Assembly (NCBI GenBank): GCA_965279705.1
Contig: OZ257257.1
Span: forward strand, 2,976,001-3,040,000
Direction of reading: 5' to 3'
Length of the DNA: 64,000 nt
From: Stagnimonas sp965279705
GTDB taxonomy: Bacteria; Pseudomonadota; Gammaproteobacteria; Nevskiales; Nevskiaceae
A model generated the notes under the pieces. It did not search any database. It saw only the letters and a program-made list of their open reading frames with translations, and was not told where the DNA came from. Position numbers and translations under genes: made by a program. Positions 1 through 8,141 of this stretch are shown here, piece by piece (the first letter of the stretch is position 1; each line of letters starts with the position of its first letter).

Positions 1-1
1 C

Positions 2-613
2 GAGACCCCCACGGGCTGGAAGTTTTTCTGCAATCTGCTCGATGCCGACCGCATCACGCTCTGTGGCGAAGAGAGCTTCGGTACCGGCTCGACGCATGTG
101 CGCGAGAAGGACGGCCTCTGGGCCGTGCTGGCCTGGCTCAACGTGCTGGCCGTGACCGGCAAGACCATGCTGGAAATTGCCACCGCACACTGGGCGCAAC
201 ATGGCCGCCACTACTACCAGCGCCACGATTACGACGAGCTACCCACCGAAAAAGCGCAGGCCGTGCTGGACGGTTTGAAAGCACAGTTCGCCACCCTGCC
301 CGGCCAAACGCTTGGCCAGTGGACCGTCACCAGCGCCGACGAATTTGCCTATGACGATCCCATCGACGGCAGCCGCGCCACAGCTCAGGGCTTGCGCGTG
401 GTGTTCGGCGATGCGGCGCGACTCATCCTGCGGCTCTCCGGCACCGGCACCAAGGGTGCAACGGTGCGCGTTTACTTCGAGCGTTACGAGCAGGCACCCG
501 CGTTGCTGGCCATGACCACGCGCGATGCCCTGAACCCCTTGGTGGCGATTGCAGAAAAGCTGTTGCGATTGACGGAGCTGACCGGTCGCAAGGGGCCGGA
601 TGTGGTGACCTGA
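2..613 (+). CDS. pgm: Phosphoglucomutase, C-terminal part (gene begins before the window)
   Basis: The frame is open from the first bases of the window, so the 5' end of the gene is missing; about 203 residues remain. The protein interconverts glucose-1-phosphate and glucose-6-phosphate in the cytoplasm. The visible part contains the substrate-binding segment ETPTGWKFF, then CGEESFGTGSTHVREKDGLW, the sugar-recognition loop typical of the PGM1/Pgm branch of the phosphohexomutases, and near the end RLSGTGTKGATVRVYFE, the phosphate-binding loop of the fourth domain. These motifs separate it from phosphomannomutase (AlgC) relatives. The active-site phosphoserine lies outside the window. A strong hairpin terminator follows 34 bases after the stop. 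Family assignment is secure; only the missing N-terminus limits it. Confidence 0.93.
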   Translation, partial: ETPTGWKFFCNLLDADRITLCGEESFGTGSTHVREKDGLWAVLAWLNVLAVTGKTMLEIATAHWAQHGRHYYQRHDYDELPTEKAQAVLDGLKAQFATLPGQTLGQWTVTSADEFAYDDPIDGSRATAQGLRVVFGDAARLILRLSGTGTKGATVRVYFERYEQAPALLAMTTRDALNPLVAIAEKLLRLTELTGRKGPDVVT

Positions 614-641
614 CTCGCAACACACACTGTTTTGCAGGCAC

Positions 642-679
642 AAAAAAGCCGCCCCGCGCAGAACGCGGGGCGGCTTTTT
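642..679. terminator. Bidirectional intrinsic terminator between pgm and the OmpA-family gene
   Basis: A perfect 11-bp GC-rich stem (648-658 paired with 664-674, loop CAGAA) is flanked by six A on the left and five T on the right. It can therefore end transcription of pgm on the plus strand and of the convergent OmpA-family gene on the minus strand. Confidence 0.92.
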
Positions 680-687
680 ATTGCGGC

Positions 688-1833
688 TTACTGCTTGGTA
701 ACCTTGAACTCGACGCGGCGGTTTTCAGCGCGGCCGTCCTTGGTCTTGTTGCTTGCCACGGGCTGGCTCTCGCCCAGACCGGTTGCTTCGACGCGGCTGC
801 TTTCGATGCCGCTTTCAATCAGATAAGCGCGTGCCGAGTTTGCGCGCTGCTTCGAGAGCTTGAGGTTGTAAGCATCTGCACCCACCGAGTCGGTGTGGCC
901 TTCGATGAGCAGGCTCATGGTCGGCTGACCGCGCAGACCGTCAGCAACCTTGTCGAGCGACAGCTTCGCACCCGAGGTCAGGTTTGCAGAGTTGAACTCG
1001 AAGTTGATGTCGTGCAGCACGATCTTGGCCGCCTTGATGGCGCAGCCACGCTCGTCCACTTTCAGACCCAATGGCGTGCCGGGGCAAGCATCGTTGCTAT
1101 CCAGAATGCCGTCTTGGTCACTGTCTTTCGGCGGCATGGGCGGAGGTGGCAGCGGCAGCGGGCAGCCAACGCTGTCGACCTGCAGGCCCGGCAAGGTGCC
1201 GGGGCACTGGTCAACGCGGTCAATCACGCCATCGCCATCGCTGTCGGCCGGAGGTGCAGGCGGCACGTAGGGTGCGGGCGGAGGGGCAATAACGGGATCG
1301 GGACCAAAGGCGACTTGCAGACCAGCGTTGATGCGCGTGTCCCACAGCTGGTCACGACCGGCAATCAACTCGTTGTCATGCACGCGATAGCGCTTGGCAT
1401 CGACACGGAGGGACACCAGGCCATCAGCGGTCAGATCGGCAAGGAAGCCACCGCCGGCATTGATGAAGGTGTAGCCGCGCTCGGGACCATTGCGGTCTTC
1501 ATACTGCGCGCCGCTGCCCACCAGCAAAAAAGGTGCGAAACGACCGCTGCGGGTAAAGGGATAAATCGCCAGATCCAGTCCTGCACCCCACTCCTTGTCG
1601 AAGCTATTGGTGCTGTTGTCCATACGCAGACCAAATATGTTCAGCTCGCTGGCCAAGTATTGATTCACGGGCAGGCCGAGCAGCAAGGTTGCGCCGTAGC
1701 CTTCCTTGTTGTTACGCAGGTTGTCGCCATCGATATACGTGCCTTGCAGGCCGTAATAGGGCTGAGCATTGGCCGCGATTGCGGTGTGTGCGGCGCCTGC
1801 CAGGATGGCAGCGGCCAATAACTTTTTCTTCAT
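688..1833 (-). CDS. OmpA-family outer-membrane protein with TSP3-type calcium repeats
   Basis: 381 residues. It has a clear Sec signal peptide (MKKKLLAAAILAG..., cleavage near AIA-AN, residue 20). An eight-strand OmpA-like beta-barrel follows (about 24-175), then a Pro-rich hinge (APPPAPYVPPAPPA), two thrombospondin type-3-like repeats (DSDGDGVIDRVDQCPGT and DSDQDGILDSNDACPGT) and a C-terminal OmpA peptidoglycan-binding domain (about 265-381) with EGHTDSVGADAYN and ENRRVEFKV. The barrel sits in the outer membrane and the C-domain binds diaminopimelate in the peptidoglycan, so its role is structural anchoring. The AGAGGAAA ribosome site lies a few bases before the ATG. It resembles OprF-like proteins with DxDxDG linkers, but I do not give it that name because the barrel cannot be compared here. 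Confidence 0.9.
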   Translation of the reverse strand: MKKKLLAAAILAGAAHTAIAANAQPYYGLQGTYIDGDNLRNNKEGYGATLLLGLPVNQYLASELNIFGLRMDNSTNSFDKEWGAGLDLAIYPFTRSGRFAPFLLVGSGAQYEDRNGPERGYTFINAGGGFLADLTADGLVSLRVDAKRYRVHDNELIAGRDQLWDTRINAGLQVAFGPDPVIAPPPAPYVPPAPPADSDGDGVIDRVDQCPGTLPGLQVDSVGCPLPLPPPPMPPKDSDQDGILDSNDACPGTPLGLKVDERGCAIKAAKIVLHDINFEFNSANLTSGAKLSLDKVADGLRGQPTMSLLIEGHTDSVGADAYNLKLSKQRANSARAYLIESGIESSRVEATGLGESQPVASNKTKDGRAENRRVEFKVTKQ

Positions 1834-1969
1834 GATCGAGTTTCCTCTTGAGTGGATGAGTCCGCCACGCTGTTTGCCGCGTGAGTTTTATCAATGGCGA
1901 ATCGATGCCTTTTGATGGCTGCATCCTGAATACAGGCTCTTAACTTTGGCTGAACCTGAACACGTGCGT

Positions 1970-2893
1970 TTACGAAGGCATGCTGCTGAGTTCTGAATAA
2001 GCAATGCCAACGCGGCGACAGGCTTTGGCCGCCACGCCGTCGCGCAAGGCAGTGCGCAGCAGCGGCGCAAGCTGCTTTAATGTCAGCGCGGCCGTTTTGT
2101 GACGGGCCTGTTCAAGCCGCGAGAACACCAGTTTTTGACGCGCCCACGGTGGCAACAACGCGGCACCTGCCCCCAAGAACAGACCGCGTGCCGGTTGTGA
2201 AAACGGGATCGGCAAGCGAATGGCAGCCAGCACTTGCAGCACGGCCTGCGAGCGTTCACTGAACTCCAGATCGGCCTGCACCGACTCGAAGTATGCGAGC
2301 AACTCAGCTTGGGAAGCCGGCACTTTTCTAGCCCCGAGCGCACGCGCGACCCTCGCGGTCTCGGCCAGGTATTGGTCCTGAACAGACTGGGGCAATTCAA
2401 CGCCACGATAGAACTGGTAGCCCGCCAGAAAACTGCTCATCTCGGTGCAGTGCACCCAAGTCAGCAGATCGCCATTCATGGCGGAATAGCGTTGGCCATT
2501 GGGCGCTGTGCCACGCACTTTGCGATGGATGCCACGCACCATCGCAATCAGCCGCTCGGCTTCGGCCGTGGGCGCAAAGGTGGTGCCCGCAACAAAGGCC
2601 GTGGTGCGCCGCAAGCGGCCGAGAATATCCGAGCGAAACGTCGAGTGATCCCACACTCCGGCCAGCGCCAGAGGATGCAGCGTTTGCAGCATCAGTGCAG
2701 CCACCCCACCCGCCATCATGCCGGGGAAGTCGGCATGGATACGCCAGGTCACCGATTGCGGCCCGAACAAACCCTGATCGCCCACCGGCAGGTCGTATTC
2801 GATGGGCACACCGCTATCGCGCTGCAAGACGCCGACGATCCAGTCGCGCAGCAGATTTTGCAGCGGTGCAGTGAGCGTGTTGATGCGAGCCAT
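1970..2893 (-). CDS. Oxygenase MpaB family protein (DUF2236)
   Basis: About 307 residues from the ATG at 2893 (MARINTLTAP). The frame extends upstream to an ATG at 2932, but that would overlap the divergent gene start at 2931 and adds a poorly structured stretch. It looks like the MpaB/latex-clearing-protein-like heme-oxygenase family: HADFPGMMAGGVAALMLQ, then TLHPLALAGVWDHS, GIHRKVRG and LLTWVHCTEMSSFL, where the conserved His residues are candidate heme ligands. Members are distant relatives of rubber oxygenase and fungal MpaB; the substrate in most bacteria is unknown. No signal peptide is evident. The neighbours (OmpA-like protein, voltage-sensor protein) give no pathway. Family confident, function open. 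Confidence 0.78.
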   Translation of the reverse strand: MARINTLTAPLQNLLRDWIVGVLQRDSGVPIEYDLPVGDQGLFGPQSVTWRIHADFPGMMAGGVAALMLQTLHPLALAGVWDHSTFRSDILGRLRRTTAFVAGTTFAPTAEAERLIAMVRGIHRKVRGTAPNGQRYSAMNGDLLTWVHCTEMSSFLAGYQFYRGVELPQSVQDQYLAETARVARALGARKVPASQAELLAYFESVQADLEFSERSQAVLQVLAAIRLPIPFSQPARGLFLGAGAALLPPWARQKLVFSRLEQARHKTAALTLKQLAPLLRTALRDGVAAKACRRVGIAYSELSSMPS

Positions 2894-2930
2894 GCTGCCA
2901 GTGTGCCGCAGTTGCTGGCATTCTTCGCGC

Positions 2931-3686
2931 ATGTCTGCTCAACAAATCACCAAGCCCACCATCCGCCCGCTCGACTGGCTGATGCTGGTGCTCGCCCTCG
3001 TCTCGATCGGCCTGCTGTGCTGGGAAACCTGGGGCGATGTCACCGAAGCACAGCGCCAGTGGGTATTCCGCACAGACTATGTGATCTGCGCCCTGTTCGC
3101 GATCGAGTTTCTGTGGCGCTGGCAGGCCGCTGGCTTCACGCGCGGCTTCGTCTGGCGCAACTGGTATGAGGTGCTGGGCATGATCCCCGTGGCTCATCCG
3201 GCCATTCGCGGCTTCCGCCTGTTTCGTGTCGTGCGCATCTTCATTTTGCTCGCGCGCTTCGGCATGGCGACGGATCGCGCGATGGGTCGCGGCTTCACCT
3301 TTACGCTGGTCAACCGCATCGGCGAACAAGTGGCAGCCGCCATCAGCCGACCCGTGACGCTCGCGGTACTCGATGAAGTGGTGCAAGTGCTGCAGCAGGG
3401 CCACTACACCAAGAACGTAGCCCGAGCCTTGGACGAAAACCGCGACGAGCTGCGCGCGATGGCGCTTGAAAAAATCGCTGCCGACCCCGAGATGCGCCGC
3501 TTCAAGCGATTGCCGTTCTTCGACGATCTCATCGCCGCGACAGTCGAGGCAGCACTACGGGTCGTGAGCGATCTGCTCAACGACCCACGCACGGACGAAT
3601 TCGTCGCCGACGTGCTGCGCGAGAACATCACGCAGCTGCGCACGGCCGTTGCGCAGCCGCACGCTGCTGCGCCGAAACTCAGCTGA
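2931..3686 (+). CDS. Voltage-sensor-domain membrane protein without a recognisable pore (ion transporter family)
   Basis: 251 residues starting MSAQQITKP. Four hydrophobic segments fit S1 (about 15-34), S2 (46-65, with acidic residues), S3 (77-89) and an S4-like helix with Arg at every third position (R93, R96, R99, R102, then R109; RGFRLFRVVRIFILLAR). This is the voltage-sensor module of the voltage-gated channel superfamily. After S4 the remaining 140 residues are polar or amphipathic (ALDENRDELRAMALEKIAAD), with no S5-S6 pair and no potassium or sodium selectivity filter. Known VSD-only proteins conduct protons (Hv1) or drive an enzyme; the role here is unknown. The gene is convergent with htpG and overlaps its 3' end by 8 bases. 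Confidence 0.75.
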   Translation: MSAQQITKPTIRPLDWLMLVLALVSIGLLCWETWGDVTEAQRQWVFRTDYVICALFAIEFLWRWQAAGFTRGFVWRNWYEVLGMIPVAHPAIRGFRLFRVVRIFILLARFGMATDRAMGRGFTFTLVNRIGEQVAAAISRPVTLAVLDEVVQVLQQGHYTKNVARALDENRDELRAMALEKIAADPEMRRFKRLPFFDDLIAATVEAALRVVSDLLNDPRTDEFVADVLRENITQLRTAVAQPHAAAPKLS

Positions 3687-5559
3687 GCTGGATGCGCGGT
3701 TGCTCGCTCAGGCCATCAAGGATGAGCTTGTTGAGCCGCTTCACGAAGCTCGCCGGGTCGTCGAGCTGACCACCTTCGGCCAGCACGGCCTGGTCGTGCA
3801 GCAGGCCTGCCAAGTCAGCGAAGGCCGCGTCATCGGTCAGGTCCTTCAGGCGCTGCACCAGAGGATGCTCGGCATTGATCTCGAATACTGGCTGGCCACC
3901 ACCAAAGGGTGAGGACTGACCTGCGGCTTTCATCATCCGCTCCATACGCAGGCTCATGCCGTATTCGGCGGCAACCAGGCAGGCGGGTGATTCGGTGAGG
4001 CGCACCGAGATTTTGGCTTCGCTGATCTTGCCGGCAAGTGCAGTTTTCAGACGCTCCAGGGTTTCCTTGAAGGCGTTGTCGTTTGCTGCTTTTTCAGGGG
4101 TTTCGATGGTGGGTGCAATGTCCTTCGCCGCACGCGCGACGCTCTCCAGCTTCTTGCCTTCAAACTCGTGCAGATGGCTGGTCAGCCACTCGTCGATACG
4201 GTCGGTGAGCAGCAATACCTCGAAACCCTGCGCCAGAAAGCCTTCGAGCTGCGGACTGTTCTTGGCGGCGGCGACGGTATCGCCGGTCACGTAATAGATG
4301 CCCTTCTGCTCGGGCTTCATGCGGCTGATGTAGTCGGAGAGCGTCACCGTCTGGCCTTCGAGCGCCTGCGTGCTGGTGAAGCGCAGCAGCTTGGCGATGC
4401 GCTCTTTGTTGCCCGCATCATCAATCATGCCCTCCTTCAGCACCGTGCCGAAGGTCTTCCAGAACTCGGCGTACTGCTCGGGCTTGTTGCTGGCGATGTC
4501 GTCAAGCAAGTCCAGTACACGCTTGGTGAGCGCAGTCTTGATCTTGTCGGTAGTACGGCTGCCTTGCAGCAACTCGCGACTGACGTTGAGTGGCAGGTCG
4601 GCGCTATCGACCAGACCGCGCACGAAGCGCAGGTACGGCGGCAGCAGTTCGGCGGCCTTGTCCATGATGAAAACGCGCTTCACATACAGCTGCACGCCGT
4701 TCTGCTCGTCACGGTTGAACATGTCGAACGGCGCGCGCTTGGGGATGTAGACCAGCGAGGTGTATTCGAGCGTGCCCTCAACCTTGTGGTGCGCCCAGGC
4801 CAGCGCATCGTCCCAGTCGTGGCTGATGTGCTTGTAGAAGGCTTGATATTCCTCGTCTTTGAGCTCGCTCTTGGGGCGGGTCCAGAACGCCTTTGCCTGG
4901 TTGATGACTTCGGTTTTGTCGTCCTTGCTCAGGCTGATCGGCAGCGCCAGATGATCCGAATACTTGTGGACCAGGCCGGTGAGCGTGTCGGCGTCGAGAT
5001 ACTCCTTGTCGTCGGCTCTGAGGTGCAGAATCACCTCGGTGCCGCGATCGCTCTTGTGATGCGGGCCGATCTCATAGCTGCCCTCGCCGTCGCTGTCCCA
5101 GCGCACGCCTTCGCTGTCGCTGCGTTTGGTCAGCACGGTGACTTTGTCAGCGACGATGAAGGCCGAGTAGAAGCCGACACCGAACTGGCCGATCAGCTGC
5201 GAGTCCTTGGCGCCGTCGCCGCTGTTGATCGAAAGCGCTTCGAGAAACTTCTTGGTGCCGCTGCGCGCGATGGTGCCGAGGTTTTCGACCACTTCGTCGC
5301 GGCTCATGCCGATGCCGTTGTCCTTGATGGTCAAGGTGCCGGCGGCGGCATCGGGAATCAGTGTGATGCCGGCGGTATCACCACCCAGCAAGGTCGAATC
5401 TTTCAGCGCCTCGAAGCGCAGCTTCTCGCAGGCATCGCTGGCGTTGGAGATCAGCTCGCGCAGGAAGATTTCCTTGTGTGAATAGAGCGAGTGGATGACG
5501 AGCTTCAAGACCTGCTTGGTCTCGGCCTGGAACTCTTTGGTTTCTACGGTGGCGGTCAT
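3679..5559 (-). CDS. htpG: Molecular chaperone HtpG (bacterial Hsp90)
   Basis: 626 residues, the usual length. The cytoplasmic ATP-driven dimeric chaperone remodels late folding intermediates together with DnaK. The N-terminal GHKL ATPase domain shows LRELISNASDACEKLRFEAL (Asn/Asp box), then KDNGIGMSRDEVVENLGTIA and GQFGVGFYSAFIVADKV (glycine-rich lid motifs). The middle domain carries GLVDSADLPLNVSRELLQ with the conserved Arg that contacts ATP, and the C-domain gives dimerisation. Upstream on the minus strand lies a good match to a heat-shock sigma-32 promoter, so heat induction is likely. The 3' end overlaps the convergent voltage-sensor gene by 8 bases. Confidence 0.97.
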   Translation of the reverse strand: MTATVETKEFQAETKQVLKLVIHSLYSHKEIFLRELISNASDACEKLRFEALKDSTLLGGDTAGITLIPDAAAGTLTIKDNGIGMSRDEVVENLGTIARSGTKKFLEALSINSGDGAKDSQLIGQFGVGFYSAFIVADKVTVLTKRSDSEGVRWDSDGEGSYEIGPHHKSDRGTEVILHLRADDKEYLDADTLTGLVHKYSDHLALPISLSKDDKTEVINQAKAFWTRPKSELKDEEYQAFYKHISHDWDDALAWAHHKVEGTLEYTSLVYIPKRAPFDMFNRDEQNGVQLYVKRVFIMDKAAELLPPYLRFVRGLVDSADLPLNVSRELLQGSRTTDKIKTALTKRVLDLLDDIASNKPEQYAEFWKTFGTVLKEGMIDDAGNKERIAKLLRFTSTQALEGQTVTLSDYISRMKPEQKGIYYVTGDTVAAAKNSPQLEGFLAQGFEVLLLTDRIDEWLTSHLHEFEGKKLESVARAAKDIAPTIETPEKAANDNAFKETLERLKTALAGKISEAKISVRLTESPACLVAAEYGMSLRMERMMKAAGQSSPFGGGQPVFEINAEHPLVQRLKDLTDDAAFADLAGLLHDQAVLAEGGQLDDPASFVKRLNKLILDGLSEQPRIQLS

Positions 5560-5595
5560 GGTGGGTCTTTTTTTGGGGTTAGGCCTGCACGCTTT

Positions 5596-5621
5596 TTGGG
5601 GGTGGGCGAGCGCACTTCAAG
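5596..5621 (-). promoter_or_regulatory. Candidate sigma-32 (RpoH) promoter of htpG
   Basis: On the minus strand CTTGAA (5621-5616) and CCCCAA (5601-5596, inside CCCCCAAAAA) are separated by 14 bases. This matches the RpoH consensus CTTGAA-N13/14-CCCCAT in sequence and spacing. It lies 37 bases before the htpG start codon, as expected for a heat-shock promoter. Confidence 0.75.
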
Positions 5622-5640
5622 AGCTTTCTGCTAGGCGGCT

Positions 5641-5964
5641 CTACTCTGATTCAAAGTAGTTCTCACCAGACGGAAAATAGAAATCGTATTTTTTAGTCCA
5701 TCGCTCCAACGTGGAATCGACATCACTCGCTAGTTGCAGCGCCTGTACTGTGTCGGCATCATAAATCTGCACTGCTTCTGCACCGCTGAGCCCCTGGAAT
5801 TGCACTACGCAAACTGCCGTGCCTTCAGCAAAATCGAAATCGACATCCCCTGCTACCACTTTGCGCGGAGCGAAGATGCGGATGATGAGTAGGCTGCGCT
5901 CATTGCTGCCCTTCAGGCTAAAAAAGAGATTCCGTTCAGCAATACATTGGCTCATAGAGTCCAC
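5641..5964 (-). CDS. Small hypothetical protein (possibly DUF6968-like)
   Basis: 107 residues from ATG 5964; a second ATG at 5955 (MSQCIAERNLFFSL) is equally possible. It is soluble, with no signal or membrane segment. The pattern is an N-terminal AERNLFFSL strand, a middle strand block (AVCVVQFQGLSGAEAVQIYD), then DTVQALQLASDVDSTLERW and an aromatic tail. The order resembles the DUF6968 family of about 100-residue proteins, some of which look like immunity proteins, but I cannot confirm this. The gene is poorer in GC than its surroundings (152 G+C of the 300 bases 5641-5940) and sits between htpG and the rplS terminator, which suggests an acquired accessory gene. Confidence 0.6.
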   Translation of the reverse strand: MDSMSQCIAERNLFFSLKGSNERSLLIIRIFAPRKVVAGDVDFDFAEGTAVCVVQFQGLSGAEAVQIYDADTVQALQLASDVDSTLERWTKKYDFYFPSGENYFESE

Positions 5965-5976
5965 TCCGTCTAAAAC

Positions 5977-6016
5977 ACAAAAGCGAGCGCCGGATTCAAT
6001 CCGACGCTCGCTTTTT
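5977..6016. terminator. rplS: Intrinsic terminator of the rpsP-rimM-trmD-rplS operon
   Basis: A 9-bp outer stem AAGCGAGCG (5981-5989) pairs with CGCTCGCTT (6005-6013) and encloses a shorter CGGA/TCCG stem. A-rich bases lie on the left and five T on the right, so it can work in both directions. It lies about 45 bases downstream of the rplS stop and before the small gene at 5641-5964. Confidence 0.85.
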
Positions 6017-6060
6017 GCTGCTGCAAGGTCGGGCCTTCAAGCCCGACCCACACAAGGCTC

Positions 6061-6438
6061 TTAGGCCTTGGGTGCAGCGCGCGGTGCCAGCTTCTCTTTG
6101 ATGCGAGCGGCCTTGCCGGTCAGATCGCGGAGATAGTAGAGCTTGGCGCGGCGCACATCGCCACGGCGCTTGACGAGGATCTCTGCCACTTGGGGCGAGT
6201 AGGTCTGGAACACGCGCTCCACGCCGATCTCGTTTGCGCCGATCTTGCGGACGGTGAAGGCGGAATTGATGCCGCGATTGCGCACGGCAATCACCACACC
6301 TTCGTAGGCCTGAAGGCGTTCGCGGTCGCCTTCCTTCACTTTGACTTTGACTTCGACGGTATCGCCGGGGCCGAACTCGGGGATTTTCTTGGTGACGGCG
6401 GCAATGGCTTCCGCGTCGAGCTGCTGGATCAGGTTCAT
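6061..6438 (-). CDS. rplS: 50S ribosomal protein L19
   Basis: 125 residues. L19 sits at the 30S-50S interface of the large subunit. The sequence MNLIQQLDAEAI, then FGPGDTVEVKVKVKEGDRER, QAYEGVVIAVRNRGINSAFT, GVGVERVFQTYSP-type region (here IGVERVFQTYSPQV) and VRRAKLYYLRDLTGKAARIKE is the L19 pattern, with an Ala/Pro-rich tail. It is the last gene of the conserved rpsP-rimM-trmD-rplS operon, 26 bases after trmD, and is followed by a hairpin terminator. Confidence 0.98.
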   Translation of the reverse strand: MNLIQQLDAEAIAAVTKKIPEFGPGDTVEVKVKVKEGDRERLQAYEGVVIAVRNRGINSAFTVRKIGANEIGVERVFQTYSPQVAEILVKRRGDVRRAKLYYLRDLTGKAARIKEKLAPRAAPKA

Positions 6439-6464
6439 GTTTTCACTCTCTCAAAATTACTGCG

Positions 6465-7220
6465 CTATTTATCAGGCCACTGCGAGGCGTATTCGTTCAA
6501 ATACTCCCGCAGCAACATATGGTGTGCCGCCTTCAACTCCAACCCGGCCAGTAAATCCGGCCGCTTTAACCAGGTTTGACCCAGTGCGTTCGCAAGCCTC
6601 CACTCGCTGATCGCCTTGTGATCTCCTGACAACAACACATCCGGCACTGACTTCCCACGCCAGTTGACCGGCCGCGTGTAGTGCGGATGATCCAGACGAC
6701 CAACGCTGAAGGAATCTTCAATCGCCGAATCTGCATCACCCAACACCCCAGGCAGCAATCGTGTGGCGGCGTCGATCATGGCCATCACGGCCAGCTCGCC
6801 ACCGCTGAGCACGAAGTCGCCCAGTGACAACTCTGCATCTACCTCAGCCTCTATGAATCGCTCATCGGCACCTTCATAGCGACCACAAATCACGATCCAG
6901 CTTGGTGTCTCGGCCAGACGCTGTGCCCATTTCTGGTCGAAGCGTTCGCCCTGCGGGGACATCATCAGCACCGGCGCATCTGCACCACATGCTTCTTTTG
7001 CCACCGCTACAGCAAGGGCCAGAGGCTCAGGCTGCATCACCATGCCAGGGCCGCCGCCGAAAGGGCGCTCGTCCACGCGTCTCAGCTTGTTGCCGCTGAA
7101 ATCGCGCAGTTGCCGCGCCACCACCTCAAGCCTGCCCTGCTCTGCCGCGATGCGCGGAATGCCGACCTTGGTCACCTGCTCCACCAGTTCGGGGAACAGC
7201 GTCAGCACTTCCACTTTCAC
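6465..7220 (-). CDS. trmD: tRNA (guanine-37-N1)-methyltransferase
   Basis: 251 residues. The SPOUT-class enzyme methylates G37 next to the anticodon using S-adenosylmethionine, which prevents +1 frameshifting. The start MKVEVLTLFPELVEQ is canonical. RRVDERPFGGGPGMVMQPEP is the early substrate motif, and the deep trefoil knot that binds AdoMet is visible as WIVICGRYEGADERFIE and ELSLGDFVLSGGELAVM. The catalytic Asp region EDSFSVGRLDHPHYTRP follows. It lies 4 bases after rimM, so the two are probably translated in a coupled way. Confidence 0.98.
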   Translation of the reverse strand: MKVEVLTLFPELVEQVTKVGIPRIAAEQGRLEVVARQLRDFSGNKLRRVDERPFGGGPGMVMQPEPLALAVAVAKEACGADAPVLMMSPQGERFDQKWAQRLAETPSWIVICGRYEGADERFIEAEVDAELSLGDFVLSGGELAVMAMIDAATRLLPGVLGDADSAIEDSFSVGRLDHPHYTRPVNWRGKSVPDVLLSGDHKAISEWRLANALGQTWLKRPDLLAGLELKAAHHMLLREYLNEYASQWPDK

Positions 7221-7224
7221 CGCT

Positions 7225-7800
7225 TCACCAATCCGGTTGCCAGTGCGCGACGATCTGCTTCGTCTCGAGGTTGACCGATTCGATGATCGGGCCTCTGACG
7301 AAGGGGATCAGCCGCTGCAAGGGCTTGCCGTCTTCATCCAATGCACCACTCGTGTCGCGCACGATCAACACGTCCTGTGCGCCATTGTTGGTGAGGGCAA
7401 TCACCTCACCGAGTTCTGCATCCTCGTTCGATTTGACGGCCATGCCGACCAGATCGAACCAGTAAATATCGTCGCCTTCGGGGGGAGGCATGGCAGATCG
7501 CTTGACGGCGATCTCAGCACCCACCATGCGAGCGGCTTCGTCGCGGTCTGTGACCAAGCCACCCTTGGCGTTATGAATCTGCGCCACCAAGCCCGCACCG
7601 TGGGTTTTACCCTCGAACGCGGTAGGGACTTTGATAGCACCCGGAAAACCGATAAACCACTCGTCGTAATCCAAGATGGCGTCAATGGGCCGGGTGGAAG
7701 AAACGATCTTCACCCAGCCCTTGATGCCATACACCCCGGCGATGCGGCCTAGCGTGACCAGCTTCTGGTCGCCACCCGCATCAGCCGCCACCGGAGGCAC
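7225..7800 (-). CDS. rimM: 16S rRNA processing / ribosome maturation factor RimM
   Basis: 191 residues, slightly longer than usual because of an N-terminal extension (MPPVAADAGGDQ) before LVTLGRIAGVYGIKGWVKIV, the RimM N-domain signature. The C-terminal PRC-barrel part shows DDIYWFDLVGMAVKS, then LGEVIALTNNGAQDVLIV and LIPFVRGPIIESVNLETKQIV. RimM binds S19 in the 30S head during assembly. The gene lies 2 bases after rpsP and before trmD. The first ATG is used here; a later start is possible. Confidence 0.96.
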   Translation of the reverse strand: MPPVAADAGGDQKLVTLGRIAGVYGIKGWVKIVSSTRPIDAILDYDEWFIGFPGAIKVPTAFEGKTHGAGLVAQIHNAKGGLVTDRDEAARMVGAEIAVKRSAMPPPEGDDIYWFDLVGMAVKSNEDAELGEVIALTNNGAQDVLIVRDTSGALDEDGKPLQRLIPFVRGPIIESVNLETKQIVAHWQPDW

Positions 7801-7802
7801 TG

Positions 7803-8066
7803 TTAGGCTGCGGCAACAACCGCAGCCACGGGCAGGCTCTTGACCAGGAACGCCACGCGGTCAGAGACCTGCGCGCCAGTCTTGACCCAAGCCTCGACCT
7901 TGGCGGTGTCGATGTGGCACTTCACTTCCTGACCACGGGCGCTGGGATTGAAGTAGCCCAGGCGCTCGATGAACTTGCCATCGCGCGAACTGCGGCTATC
8001 CGTCGCAACGACGTGGAAATACGGGCGCTTTTTCTGACCAGCCCGAGCGAGACGAATCTTGACCAT
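7803..8066 (-). CDS. rpsP: 30S ribosomal protein S16
   Basis: 87 residues from ATG 8066, giving the standard start MVKIRLARAGQKKRPYFHVV. Upstream in-frame codons to 8177 are open but run through the promoter and 5' leader, so they are not coding. S16 stabilises the lower part of the 30S body. RDGKFIERLGYFNP and AQVSDRVAFLVKSL are family motifs. An AGGA ribosome site lies before the ATG. First gene of the rpsP-rimM-trmD-rplS operon. Confidence 0.97.
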   Translation of the reverse strand: MVKIRLARAGQKKRPYFHVVATDSRSSRDGKFIERLGYFNPSARGQEVKCHIDTAKVEAWVKTGAQVSDRVAFLVKSLPVAAVVAAA

Positions 8067-8141
8067 GTTTACTATTCCTACGGACACGAAGACGGGGACG
8101 GCGCGCCACGTAAATGGCTTCCCCGACCCAAAAGGGCGCGA

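Noticed and set aside
4168..5481. Plus-strand frame opposite htpG (437 codons)
   Set aside because: Antisense shadow of htpG with no start context or domain.
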